Under the pieces are notes generated by a model. The model was not told the origin of the DNA and did no database searches. It saw only the letters and a list, made by a program, of their open reading frames with translations. A program made the translations under genes and the position numbers. A DNA stretch of 64,000 nucleotides, taken from positions 930,001 to 994,000 of the forward strand of contig NZ_JAUTAY010000001.1 in the NCBI RefSeq assembly GCF_030818795.1, read 5' to 3'. Below are positions 47,098-55,138 of the stretch, one piece after another. The stretch is from Microbacterium sp. SORGH_AS_0862. GTDB taxonomy: Bacteria > Actinomycetota > Actinomycetes > Actinomycetales > Microbacteriaceae. Positions within the stretch are counted from its first letter, which is position 1; every line of letters starts with the position of its first letter.

Positions 47098-48672
47098 GTG
47101 AGCGACGTCACCCGTGAACCACCCTGCCCCCTGACCGCCGCCGTCGACGAGGAGGACTGGGAGCGCGTCACCAGGGTGATCGCCGACCACTGGTCGGAGC
47201 TCATCCTTCACGACGCCCCGACGCTCCTGGCGGCGTTGGAGCGGCTGCCGCCGTCGACGCTCGCCGCACAGCCCCGCTACGTCGCCGCACGCACGTACCT
47301 GCGCCACCTCTCCCACGGCGAGCGAAGCGTCCATCGCTACCGGCATTCGGCGTTCGAACGGCCCGACGCACTGCTGGACGTGCTCGTCGAGCACACGAGT
47401 CGCGCGGCCGCCGAGCGCAGTGCCGGCCATGTCAGGGCCGCCCTCGTCCACGTCGAACGCGGCCGCGACGCACTCGAGGCCGCCGCAAGCGAAGCGGTCG
47501 AGACGGCACAGTCGGCGCTGCCCCACCTCCACGCGCAGTGGGCGCGTGTGCGCGAGTTCGCCGGTCAGGTCGACCAGGCCGTGACCGAGTACCAGGACGC
47601 GTACGACCTCGCCGTCCTGATGGAAGACCCTCTCATCCGCGCATCCGCATCCTCCTCCCTGGCCGGCATCCACGCGCTCGCGGGTCACCGTTCGGCCGCA
47701 CTCCACTGGCTGCGTATCGCCGAGTCCTGCTTGCTGAGCACCGCGGCCGTGAAGTACGGCGTGCCGGCTCGACTGGCCGAGGCGCTGCACCACGGCGATC
47801 AGCTGCGCAACGAGGATGCCGAGCGCGCTCTCAGGGCGATCGATCACGCTGCGCTAGGCGAGCACTGGGCCCACGTGCTGCATGCCAGGGCGAGATTCGC
47901 TTCGGCGGCTGACGCGGCAGCGCTGCTCACCGAGATCGACATCGCCGCGGCCTCACGCCCCGGACCACTGAGCGAGACGGGCCTGATCGCCGAGCTCGTG
48001 GCCGGCGCGCGCATCGACCTGCTGCTGCGCCTGGGCGCGCTGACGCGAGCGACCGCGGTACTCGAGAAAGCCGAGGAAGCGATCTCTCGCAGCTCGCGCC
48101 TCGACGGATTCGACCTCTGGCCCGTGGAACCCGGCTATCTGACGCTCGCGCGAGGGCGCGTGGAGTCCGCCGCCGGTCAGCATCGCCGCGCCGTCGCCAC
48201 TCTCACTTCCCTCATCGAGGAGGCGAGCTCCCGGCCTCGCCTGCTGGTGGAAGCTCTCATGACCGCGGCCGTCGCGAGTCTGCGCCTGGGCGAGCCGACC
48301 AACGCAGGAGAGGCCACGAGGCACGCGCTTCGTCTGGCACGCGAGTACGACCTCGCCGGCAGCATGTCCACCGTGGCTCGCAGCGACTTCGATCTGCTGG
48401 TGGAGACGGCGGGGCTGGCCGACGACGCGCTGGTCCGACACATTCGCGCATCAGCCGGCTTCCCCGAGGCTGCATCGGCGCCCTCGCTCACCGCCAGGGA
48501 GCGGGCGGTGCTGCGCGAGCTGACCACGGGCGCCACGACGGCCCAGATCGCCGACAGACTCTTCGTGAGCCCCAACACCGTCAAAACACAGCTCAGCAGC
48601 GGGTACCGCAAACTCGGTGTCGCCTCTCGTAAGGAGGCGGAGGCTGCCGCCCGGCGACTCGGACTCACCTGA
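47098..48672 (+). CDS. LuxR-family regulator with helical repeat domain
   Basis: A 524-residue protein. The C-terminal 65 residues are a GerE/LuxR HTH (LTARERAVLRELTTGATTAQ and LFVSPNTVKTQLSSGYRKLG). The N-terminal 450 residues are all-helical with TPR-like character (RAALVHVERGRDALEAAASE, AGHRSAALHWLRIAESCL), but lack the ATPase domain of MalT/LAL regulators. It follows the sigma/anti-sigma gene by 104 bp; in the gap AAACCGCGT occurs twice, 13 bp apart. It starts at GTG 47098 after GAGAGG. It probably senses a small ligand or protein by the TPR-like part. Confidence 0.88.
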   Translation: MSDVTREPPCPLTAAVDEEDWERVTRVIADHWSELILHDAPTLLAALERLPPSTLAAQPRYVAARTYLRHLSHGERSVHRYRHSAFERPDALLDVLVEHTSRAAAERSAGHVRAALVHVERGRDALEAAASEAVETAQSALPHLHAQWARVREFAGQVDQAVTEYQDAYDLAVLMEDPLIRASASSSLAGIHALAGHRSAALHWLRIAESCLLSTAAVKYGVPARLAEALHHGDQLRNEDAERALRAIDHAALGEHWAHVLHARARFASAADAAALLTEIDIAAASRPGPLSETGLIAELVAGARIDLLLRLGALTRATAVLEKAEEAISRSSRLDGFDLWPVEPGYLTLARGRVESAAGQHRRAVATLTSLIEEASSRPRLLVEALMTAAVASLRLGEPTNAGEATRHALRLAREYDLAGSMSTVARSDFDLLVETAGLADDALVRHIRASAGFPEAASAPSLTARERAVLRELTTGATTAQIADRLFVSPNTVKTQLSSGYRKLGVASRKEAEAAARRLGLT

Positions 48673-48686
48673 ACAGGTGGCACGCG

Positions 48687-48872
48687 TCAACGCCCCATCA
48701 GCTGCGTCAGCAGCCAGACCCCGGCCAGAACGACGGGGGCGGCGACGGAGACCGCCACGAGACCCATGACGCCGATCCACCCCAGGACCACCAGCACCAC
48801 CGCCATGCCGCCCTCACCGCGAGCGCGAAGCCGTGGCTGCAGGGCGAGGGTGCGGAGGTTCTCGGTGGTCAT
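48687..48872 (-). CDS. Small membrane protein (61 aa)
   Basis: A 61-residue protein with a polar N-terminus (MTTENLRTLALQPRLRARGE) and two overlapping hydrophobic stretches (MAVVLVVLGWIGVMGLVAVS and APVVLAGVWLLTQLMG). It is convergent with the LuxR gene, 14 bp apart. I do not recognise it. The composition is that of a real small membrane protein, but no strong ribosome binding site is seen. Confidence 0.5.
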   Translation of the reverse strand: MTTENLRTLALQPRLRARGEGGMAVVLVVLGWIGVMGLVAVSVAAPVVLAGVWLLTQLMGR

Positions 48873-48945
48873 GGCTCAAGCCTGGCGACCCAGCCCATCT
48901 CTCACATCCGTCGGGAGGATGTTTCACGTCCTCCGCGAGGACTAT

Positions 48946-49683
48946 TCACCCGACCCAGCTCACGCCGGCCGCGGCATCGTGCCCCGCCACGGTCGGCGGG
49001 TCGGGGCCGGGACAGCCTGGAAGGCCTCCTCGAACCCAGCTCTCGAGCTTCCAGGTCGGCACACGGAAGATCCGGGCGACGATCACGACGGGGTGCCCCG
49101 CCTCGACCACCGCGGCGACGGCGAACTGCTGCAGCGACTCGAACGAACGCCCCGCGAGCACGCCGCGGCGGAGGTCGTCGAACGACCGCGGCGTGCGGCT
49201 CGGGGCGGGCGGTGCGGAAGGGGGCGTCTGAGCGCGGGGAGCGGGCTGCACGAACGGCGCGGCGCGGCGCGGATACCTCACCGGATGACCCGGCTGCACG
49301 GACGGGGCGGGGGCTGCGGCGCGCACGGGCGCCGCCGGCAGGAAGGACGGCGCGCCCGCGTCGCCGAGGTACCGGGCCGGAGGCTCCCAGAGTTCGGGGA
49401 CCTCGAGCGGCACGTAGCCGGCGGGGGAGGGCTGCGACGCGGGATGCGCGAAGGGCGGGGCGACAACGGCCGACCGCGGCGCCGGCGCGGGCGCAGGCCT
49501 CGTCGAGGGCGTGCGCGCGGGCGCCGTCCGCTCGATCGTGGGGCGTTCCGCATCCGTCGGATGCGGTTCCTCGGCGGCGTCGGGGACACGCGCCATCCGC
49601 AACGCCACCACGACGAGGGCAGCGATCGCGACGGCGGTGACGACGAGAACGGGGTTGTCGCGTGCCCAGACGATCAGGTCCAT
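48946..49683 (-). CDS. Membrane-anchored Pro/Ala-rich hypothetical protein
   Basis: A 245-residue protein. One membrane helix at 12-29 (VLVVTAVAIAALVVVALR) is followed by about 110 residues rich in Pro and Ala, and a folded C-terminal domain of about 75 residues (RSFDDLRRGVLAGRSFESLQ and VEAGHPVVIVARIFRVPTWK). The start MDLIVWARDN follows AGAGGAAG at good spacing. The C-terminal part may bind DNA or protein, but I recognise no family. A palindromic stretch (49704-49735) lies in its 5' leader. Confidence 0.65.
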   Translation of the reverse strand: MDLIVWARDNPVLVVTAVAIAALVVVALRMARVPDAAEEPHPTDAERPTIERTAPARTPSTRPAPAPAPRSAVVAPPFAHPASQPSPAGYVPLEVPELWEPPARYLGDAGAPSFLPAAPVRAAAPAPSVQPGHPVRYPRRAAPFVQPAPRAQTPPSAPPAPSRTPRSFDDLRRGVLAGRSFESLQQFAVAAVVEAGHPVVIVARIFRVPTWKLESWVRGGLPGCPGPDPPTVAGHDAAAGVSWVG

Positions 49684-50056
49684 GACGCTTCCTCTTCCGC
49701 TACGGCACCCGGGCACGAAGGGCCCGGATCGTGCCGCGTTCAGAAGGGGTCGGGGTGGCCCATCAGACGTGACACATGAGGTGTACAGGGGAAGACTACT
49801 CCCCGGCGCGGTCCGCGCACGGATCTGATGCGATCGATGTCGAACCGAGATGAGCGGCGGGCCCCGGATGTTCGGGACCGGGACCCACCGCGCAAGAGCC
49901 TTCGCGGGGACCTTGCAGCCTCCATCATGACGGCGCCGCCGGGGTGCACGCTCTGCGGATCGTGTGATTTCGCCCGGTGATTCACCCCCTTCGTGGACGC
50001 GAAGAACTGCTCAACCGGAAACACCGTGTTCATGAAGGATCCCTAATGTTCGGCGC
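49684..50056. other. Intergenic region before galU
   Basis: These 373 bp contain a hairpin near the left end (GGCAC 49704-49708 with GTGCC 49731-49735, plus inner CGGGC/GCCCG pairing) and the galU promoter at the right end. A 47-codon frame at 49837-49980 ending in a Cys-rich tail is open but has no ribosome binding site and is not called. I see nothing else. Confidence 0.5.
50044..50049 (+). promoter_or_regulatory. -10 box of leaderless galU
   Basis: TAATGT ends eight bases before ATG 50057, with no ribosome binding site between. Transcription would start at the first base of the start codon. Confidence 0.6.
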
Positions 50057-50947
50057 ATGGCACACGCACCGATCAAGGCCGTCATCCCCGCCGCGGGACT
50101 CGGCACCCGCTTCCTGCCCGCGACGAAGGCGATGCCGAAGGAGATGCTGCCGGTCGTCGACAAGCCGGCGATCCAGTACGTGGTCGAGGAGGCGGTGGCC
50201 GCGGGTAGTGACGACGTGCTGGTCATCGTCGGGCGCAACAAGAACGCCCTCGCCAACCACTTCGACCGCGTCGCGGAGCTCGAGCACACGCTGGAGAGGA
50301 AGGGCGACGCCGCCAAGCTGGAAAAGGTCATGCAGGCCAGCCGGCTCGCCGACGTGCACTTCGTGCGCCAGGGAGATCCGCTCGGGCTCGGCCACGCCGT
50401 GCTGCGCGCCCGCAAGCACGTGGGCCACGAGACGTTCGCCGTCCTCCTCGGCGACGACCTGATCGACGCCCGCGACGTGCTGCTCGCGCGCATGATCGAG
50501 GTGTCCCAGGCCCGATCTGCGACCGTCGTCGCCCTGATGGAGGTCGATCCGTCGCAGATCCACCTCTACGGCTGCGCGGCCGTCGCGCCCACCGCAGAGG
50601 ACGACGTCGTGACCATCACCGGCCTCGTCGAGAAGCCGTCGGCCGCCGACGCGCCGAGCAACCTCGCCGTCATCGGACGCTACGTGCTCAAGCCCGAGAT
50701 CTTCGACGTGCTCGAGAAGACCGCACCGGGCAAGGGCGGCGAGATCCAGCTCACCGACGCGCTGGAAGCGCTGGCCGAGGACGAGAGCATCGGCGGACCG
50801 GTTCTGGGCGTCGTCTTCCGCGGCCGCCGCTACGACACGGGCGACCGACTCGACTACATCAAGTCCAACGTGCAGCTCGCCCTGGATCGGGACGACCTCG
50901 GACCCGACCTGGCCCAGTGGATCAAGGAACTCGCCACCACTCTCTGA
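50057..50947 (+). CDS. galU: UTP-glucose-1-phosphate uridylyltransferase
   Basis: A 296-residue nucleotidyltransferase that makes UDP-glucose from UTP and glucose-1-phosphate. IKAVIPAAGLGTRFLPATKA is the nucleotide-binding signature, VDKPAIQYVVEEAVAAG and HFVRQGDPLGLGHAVLRARK are further GalU blocks, and VLLGDDLIDA carries the metal Asp. VEKPSAADAPSNLAVIGRYV holds the catalytic Lys region, and RGRRYDTGDRLDYI the end block. UDP-glucose feeds cell-wall glycans, which fits the glycosyltransferase block upstream. Probably leaderless. Confidence 0.95.
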   Translation: MAHAPIKAVIPAAGLGTRFLPATKAMPKEMLPVVDKPAIQYVVEEAVAAGSDDVLVIVGRNKNALANHFDRVAELEHTLERKGDAAKLEKVMQASRLADVHFVRQGDPLGLGHAVLRARKHVGHETFAVLLGDDLIDARDVLLARMIEVSQARSATVVALMEVDPSQIHLYGCAAVAPTAEDDVVTITGLVEKPSAADAPSNLAVIGRYVLKPEIFDVLEKTAPGKGGEIQLTDALEALAEDESIGGPVLGVVFRGRRYDTGDRLDYIKSNVQLALDRDDLGPDLAQWIKELATTL

Positions 50948-51046
50948 GAGCAGCGCCGGCGCTCACAGCGGAGATTCACATCGCCCATCGATGAACGAGA
51001 ACGGGCAGAGTAGTAGAACACACCCGACACCTCCGGAAGGCACGGC

Positions 51047-52417
51047 ATGAGCGACGCGCGCCCAGACTCCCCCGACGACTCACAGACGGGCTCCAGCCCG
51101 TTCGATGAACTGATGCGCCCGTCCTCGGGCGACGAAGGCAGCACGTTCTCGGTCGGATTCCGGGGCTACGACCGCCATGAGGTCGATGCGGCGATCTCCG
51201 AGCTCACGAACCGCCTGCAGCGCACCTCGGCCGAGCTCGGCACGGCCGAGGCGCGCCAGCGGGAGACCCTCGATCGACTGCGCGAGGAGCAGCGGACGGA
51301 GATCGAACGCCTGGTCGCCGAGACCGAGGAGTCGGTGGGTCGGGTGCGCGAAGAGCAGCGCGAGCAGACGGAACGGCTGGAGGCCGATCTGCAGACGGCG
51401 ACCGCCCAGATATCCGAAGCCGAAGCGCGCATCGCCGCCCTGACCGCGCAGCTCGTCGAACGGCCCGAGGGCGACGAAGGGTCGGAGACCCCGGTGTCGG
51501 ATCCCGCCGACCCGTCGACACGCGACCAGTTCGAGGCCGTTCTGCGCGTCGCCGAGGAGCAGGCCGGCCTCATCGTCCAGAACGCCGCAGCGCAGGCGGA
51601 ACGCCTGCTCGAGGCAGCGCGCGAGGAAGTCGCGACCCAACGCACCCAGGCTCAGGCGGACGTCTCCCGCATCCAGGCGCAGGCGCAGCACGACGCCGAC
51701 CAGGTGCGCCTGCGGATCGAGACCGAGTACACGGCGCACGAGGCGACCATCCAGCGCGAAGCGGCGCACGCCGCCGAGAAGCTCGCGCAGGCGGAGCGAG
51801 AGGCCGAGGCCATCCGTTCGGAGGCGGAGAAGGGCGCTGCCGCGCTGCGAGCGATGGTGACGCGCGAGACCGCGCAGTTGCGCAGCGACACCGAACGCGA
51901 CGTCCGCGAGATGAATGCACGACTGCTGGAGTTCGAGGAGACCCTGACGCGTCGCCAGGACGACGCGCAACAGGAGTTCCTGGTGCTGCACAACCAGGCC
52001 GTCGCGCACGCCGAACGCATCACCTCGGACGCGAACGATCAGGTCGCCGCCTCGCTCGAGCACGCGCAGCGCATCTCGGCGAAGGCGGACGACTACGAGA
52101 AGCTCATGCGGGCCCAGGCCGCGCAGATCGAAGCGGACGCGCACGTGCGGGCGCAGGAGAACCTCGACCGCGCGCGCACCAAGGCGCACAAGATCGTGTC
52201 CACCGTCATCGACCACTCGACCGCCGTCCTGCGCGATGCGGAGGACCGTACCCGCGCGCTTCGCTGGCAACAGCAGCAGCTCACGAGCTTCATGTCGGAG
52301 GTGCGCGAGCTGATCCGCCCCGAAGGCGTGCTCAGCGCGACGGCTGGCGCGGACGAGGCGGCCTCCGACTCGGCACACGGCGACGGCCCTCAGGAGGATG
52401 AAGATCAACACGACTGA
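51047..52417 (+). CDS. DivIVA-like coiled-coil protein
   Basis: A 456-residue cytoplasmic protein. Residues about 35-65 (FSVGFRGYDRHEVDAAISEL) match the DivIVA/Wag31 N-terminal lipid-binding motif. Nearly all the rest is predicted coiled coil rich in Ala, Glu, Arg and Gln (for example AEKLAQAEREAEAIRSEAEK). The end is acidic (HGDGPQEDEDQHD). A second DivIVA-like protein in actinobacteria often sits at the pole or scaffolds envelope synthesis. GGAAGG precedes the ATG. Probably not the essential Wag31, which is normally with the division cluster. Confidence 0.82.
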   Translation: MSDARPDSPDDSQTGSSPFDELMRPSSGDEGSTFSVGFRGYDRHEVDAAISELTNRLQRTSAELGTAEARQRETLDRLREEQRTEIERLVAETEESVGRVREEQREQTERLEADLQTATAQISEAEARIAALTAQLVERPEGDEGSETPVSDPADPSTRDQFEAVLRVAEEQAGLIVQNAAAQAERLLEAAREEVATQRTQAQADVSRIQAQAQHDADQVRLRIETEYTAHEATIQREAAHAAEKLAQAEREAEAIRSEAEKGAAALRAMVTRETAQLRSDTERDVREMNARLLEFEETLTRRQDDAQQEFLVLHNQAVAHAERITSDANDQVAASLEHAQRISAKADDYEKLMRAQAAQIEADAHVRAQENLDRARTKAHKIVSTVIDHSTAVLRDAEDRTRALRWQQQQLTSFMSEVRELIRPEGVLSATAGADEAASDSAHGDGPQEDEDQHD

Positions 52418-52471
52418 GCGGAAATGCTCAGATCAATGAATCGCCTGTGTCCCATGTGATTGAATTCACCT

Positions 52472-52568
52472 GAGCGGTCGCTCCCCGCGAAGGCCCGATC
52501 GCTCGCACCCGAGCTGGGGCCTTGGCCAAATGCTCATACCCCCTCCCCGGCATCGCCGAGGAGGGGGT
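52472..52568 (+). ncRNA. Putative small RNA with terminator, copy 1
   Basis: A 37-base block (52472-52508) is 34/37 identical to 54141-54177. It begins with the small stem GAGCG/CGCTC, passes through CCCCGCGAAGGCCCGA and ends CGCTCGCAC. Thirty bases later a terminator stem follows: ACCCCCTCC (52538-52546) with GGAGGGGGT (52560-52568). A block repeated in two intergenic places, both times followed by a terminator on the same strand, suggests a paralogous small RNA of about 95 nt. It overlaps no gene. Confidence 0.6.
52538..52568 (+). terminator. Terminator of small RNA copy 1
   Basis: Nine-base perfect stem ACCCCCTCC/GGAGGGGGT, followed by TTCTGCGTTT. It also lies between the DivIVA-like gene and the convergent 70-aa gene, so it may serve both directions. 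Confidence 0.7.
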
Positions 52569-52583
52569 TCTGCGTTTCCCGGA

Positions 52584-52796
52584 TCAGCGCGTGAGCATCG
52601 CGGCGGCGACAAGGGCGACGACGCCGGCGGCGAGCAGGGCGACACCGACATAGAGGGACCAATGCGGGCGCTGCGAGAGCTTGCGGTGCAAGCGGCGACG
52701 GCGGCGCGCACGTGCTTTCGCCTCGCGGTCGCGCACGGTCGTCTCACGTGGTCCGGTGCTCGAGCGATATTCTGAGCGCGAGTACGGTGCCTGCAT
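52584..52796 (-). CDS. Small single-helix membrane protein (70 aa)
   Basis: A 70-residue protein: a basic cytoplasmic part (EAKARARRRRRLHRKLSQRP) and one C-terminal helix (SLYVGVALLAAGVVALVAAA). The start MQAPYSRSEY is supported by GGGAGG seven bases upstream. It resembles small actinobacterial membrane proteins with no assigned role. Convergent with the small RNA terminator. Confidence 0.7.
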   Translation of the reverse strand: MQAPYSRSEYRSSTGPRETTVRDREAKARARRRRRLHRKLSQRPHWSLYVGVALLAAGVVALVAAAMLTR

Positions 52797-52999
52797 GCGT
52801 CCTCCCAAGGACTGAACGGTTGGAGCTGGACGACCGTCGAGATGCCGGAGCATCAGAGTCGGGAGCCCCCTCATCCGCCGGCCTTCCCTGAAGATACCCA
52901 CGCATGTTTTCCCGCAGGTTGCGGCTGAGTATTTTTCCGTCGCCCGATCACGACCCTTCCCCGGCGGCGGGCAGAATGCGACAAAGGAGAAAGGCCGCG

Positions 53000-54082
53000 A
53001 TGGGCGCATCGGCAGGCGGAGGCATCTCCGTCGACGACGGACTGCTCGACCACCTCGACACCGGGATCGCGATCTTCGACCCCGAGGGCCGTCTGCGCGC
53101 CGCCAACGCCCCTGCGTACCGGTACGCACGACTGCAGGGGGTGGACCTGGACGACCTCGATCTGGCGCGATCCCTGCGCGAGAGCCCGCCCGGATTCGAC
53201 ATCGACGATGCACCCTTGCGGGTGGAACAATCGGTCATCCTCGCCGCCACCGAGGGCCGCGAGGCGCAGCGCACCGTGTGGGCCGGACCCGTCGACCGCC
53301 GGCGAGCGCTGCGCAAGTCGTCTCATCGGTTCACGTCGGCGTCGACGGGGCTCGAGGGGACCGTCCTCATCACACGGGACGTGTCGCGACGCGCCCACCA
53401 CGACCGGTTCCCGCATGACTTCCTCGCCTCGACCTCCCACGAACTGCGAAACCCGCTGACCCCGATCGTCGGACACCTGGAACTACTCACCGAAGACATC
53501 GAGCGGGGCGTCCCGAACGCAGCGGTGCGGCTCGAGATCCTGCGTCGCAACGTCGACCGGATCGTCCATCGACTCGACGAGCTCCTGCTGCTCGAACACC
53601 TCGCTCCGCGGCTCGTCGTCACCCGGTGCGATGCCGCTCGCATCGTCGAGGAGGCGGTCGCGGCACGCGCATCGGATGCGGCTGAGCACGAGATCCGCAT
53701 CCTCGTCGACGTCGCCCCGGCTCAGGTCAGCGCGGACGCGGACCGCCTGCGGATGGCCGTCGAGGCCCTCATCGGCAACGCCGTCCGGTTCGGTCCCCGC
53801 GGCTCCACCGTCACCGTGGCGCTCACCTCAGACGCCCTCGCGGGACGGATCGACATCACGGTCATCGACGAGGGTCCCGGCTTCCGCCCGTCCGAGCTCG
53901 CGAGGGTCTTCGAACCCTTTCACCGCGGCCGCGAAGCGCGGGCCAACGCGGTACCCGGTCTCGGACTCGGACTCGCCGTCTCACGTGCGATCGCGCACGC
54001 CCACGGCGGCGCGATCGACATCGTCAGCGAGCCGGGATCGGGAGCGGTCGTGACCCTCACCCTGCCCGTCGACCACCGGTGA
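53000..54082 (+). CDS. Soluble sensor histidine kinase (orphan)
   Basis: A 360-residue kinase without membrane segments. A PAS-like domain (about 10-128) begins DDGLLDHLDTGIAIFDPEGR. The HisKA box DFLASTSHELRNPLTPIVGH has phosphoacceptor His147. EALIGNAVRFGPRG (N box), VIDEGPGFRPSEL (G1) and PGLGLGLAVSRAIAHAHGG (G2) form the ATPase domain. The start MGASAGGG follows AAGGAGAAAGG; an earlier ATG gives a Pro/Arg-rich leader. No response regulator is adjacent. It is flanked by the two small RNA copies. The cytosolic signal is unknown. Confidence 0.88.
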   Translation: MGASAGGGISVDDGLLDHLDTGIAIFDPEGRLRAANAPAYRYARLQGVDLDDLDLARSLRESPPGFDIDDAPLRVEQSVILAATEGREAQRTVWAGPVDRRRALRKSSHRFTSASTGLEGTVLITRDVSRRAHHDRFPHDFLASTSHELRNPLTPIVGHLELLTEDIERGVPNAAVRLEILRRNVDRIVHRLDELLLLEHLAPRLVVTRCDAARIVEEAVAARASDAAEHEIRILVDVAPAQVSADADRLRMAVEALIGNAVRFGPRGSTVTVALTSDALAGRIDITVIDEGPGFRPSELARVFEPFHRGREARANAVPGLGLGLAVSRAIAHAHGGAIDIVSEPGSGAVVTLTLPVDHR

Positions 54083-54140
54083 GGGCATTCTCACGGCCCC
54101 GCCCTTCCGCCCCGACGATCACGCGTGGTTTACTCCTTCC

Positions 54141-54215
54141 GAGCGCCCGCTCCCCGCGAAGGCCCGAGCGCTCGCACTCCGTAACGGCCCCTCGCCATCG
54201 CCGGCGAGGGGCCGT
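54141..54215 (+). ncRNA. Putative small RNA with terminator, copy 2
   Basis: The 37-base block 54141-54177 matches 52472-52508 at 34 positions. A perfect 13-bp terminator stem follows only six bases later: ACGGCCCCTCGCC (54184-54196) with GGCGAGGGGCCGT (54203-54215). TTTACT (54129-54134), seven bases before the block, may be the -10 box. The transcript would be about 75 nt. It lies between the kinase gene and the tetR remnant. Confidence 0.6.
54184..54215 (+). terminator. Terminator of small RNA copy 2
   Basis: A perfect 13-bp GC-rich stem with a six-base loop (ATCGCC), followed by TCCTCC. Its stem sequence differs from that of copy 1 although the upstream block is conserved, so the hairpin is kept as structure and not as sequence. 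Confidence 0.8.
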
Positions 54216-54391
54216 TCCTCCGCCGGGGCGACACGAGACGCATCCGAACTTCATACGTTTCACATAATCGAAACACAGACAGCCTCGTCCGAACGGTTGG
54301 TCCCCCTAGCGTGAGCGGAGTGAATCGCCCGGTTCACTCCATCCCCCGGAGCACGACGATGTCTGCGCGCCTGACTGCACCCTCGCACCGA

Positions 54392-54410
54392 CCTAGGTAC
54401 GCACTAGGGT
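54392..54410. promoter_or_regulatory. TetR-type operator over the promoter of the tetR remnant
   Basis: CCTAGGTACGCACTAGG (54392-54408) is a palindrome with five-base arms CCTAG/CTAGG and overlaps TAGGGT (54405-54410), a -10 box seven bases before GTG 54417. This fits autoregulation of a leaderless TetR gene. Confidence 0.55.
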
Positions 54411-54416
54411 GGGGCC

Positions 54417-55022
54417 GTGCCGAACCCGACCGACGGATCGCGCGGCAGGCTTCTCGATGCCGCCGAGGCGCTGCTCGGGGAGGACGCCGACCGGTCACTG
54501 TCGGTGCGCGCGGTGTGTTCCCGCGCCGGAGTGCAACTGCCCACGCTCTCCCACTTCTTCGAAAGCAAGCAGGGACTGATCGATGCGCTCGTCGAGCGCG
54601 GTTTCGACCGCTTCGCGCGTCTGCTCGACGAGATCCCGTCACCGTCGGGGACAGGGGCGCCGGCCGCGATCTGGGATGCGCACCTCGCCTTCGCCGTCGA
54701 GCATCCGGCGCTTTTCACCCTGATGACCGGCCACGTCCGTCCCGGCTCTCCGCGCGACGGAGACGACATCGCAGGCGCGGCCACCTTGCGCCTCCTGCGC
54801 GAGGAGGCGAGACACCGACTCCCGGCACCGGAGGTGAGACACCGACTCCCGGCACCGGAGGTGAGCCTTCCACCCCCGGCACGGGCACCGAGCAGCCCAT
54901 CGCCGCAGCACCGGGTGCGGCTCCGGCGGACCGCAGTGACCTCGCCCTCACCGGTGGGGAGATCGCGAGCTGGGCGCTCCTGGCCGGCGGCGGCCTGCTG
55001 CTGTTCGGCGTCGCTCTGCTGA
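54417..55022 (+). pseudogene. Truncated TetR-family regulator with foreign C-terminus
   Basis: The first 130 or so residues are a TetR protein: RGRLLDAAEALLGEDADRSL, the HTH VRAVCSRAGVQLPTLSHFFE and the start of the ligand domain (AAIWDAHLAFAVEHPALFTL, then TGHVRPG). After LRLLREEA (about 54805) the frame runs into DNA that, in another frame, encodes a surface-protein tail, so the last 70 residues are Arg/Pro-rich nonsense. A full TetR would need about 55 more residues. The helices for dimerisation are cut, so the product is probably non-functional or only DNA-binding. Confidence 0.7.
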
Positions 55023-55138
55023 TCGCCCGCAGACGCGCGGGGGCCCGCACCGACTCGTGGCGTCAGCGAAGAGGGGCGTCGCCGATCCGGCGGCGCCCCT
55101 CTTCGCGCTCTCCCGGCTGGTTCACGCCTGCGCGATGA
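54806..55138 (+). pseudogene. 3' remnant of a cell-wall-anchored surface protein
   Basis: In the frame beginning at 54806 the DNA encodes three nine-residue GETPTPGTG-type repeats (27-bp units at 54806, 54833 and 54860), a Pro/Ala linker, and a sorting-type tail: DLALTGGEIASWALLAGGG, a hydrophobic helix and ARRRAGAR. LALTG fits the LAxTG motif of actinobacterial class E sortases. There is no signal peptide or start. The frame passes through a strong terminator and stops only inside the convergent gene, so its own end is also altered. Confidence 0.65.
55066..55106. terminator. Strong bidirectional terminator hairpin
   Basis: GCGAAGAGGGGCG (55066-55078) pairs with CGCCCCTCTTCGC (55094-55106), extended inward by CGCC/GGCG across one mismatch, giving a stem of about 17 bp. 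It lies just after the 3' end of the leftward gene (55122) and below the rightward remnant. Confidence 0.8.

Noticed and set aside
49837..49980. 47-codon frame ending in a Cys-rich tail (CTLCGSCDF), recalling a modified-peptide precursor
   Set aside because: No ribosome binding site, no biosynthetic enzymes nearby, and codon use is not distinctive.
54359..54805. ATG 54359 in the frame of the surface-protein remnant, as its true start
   Set aside because: The residues between it and 54805 are Arg-rich nonsense read across a clear TetR coding region; a GGAG before the ATG is the only support.
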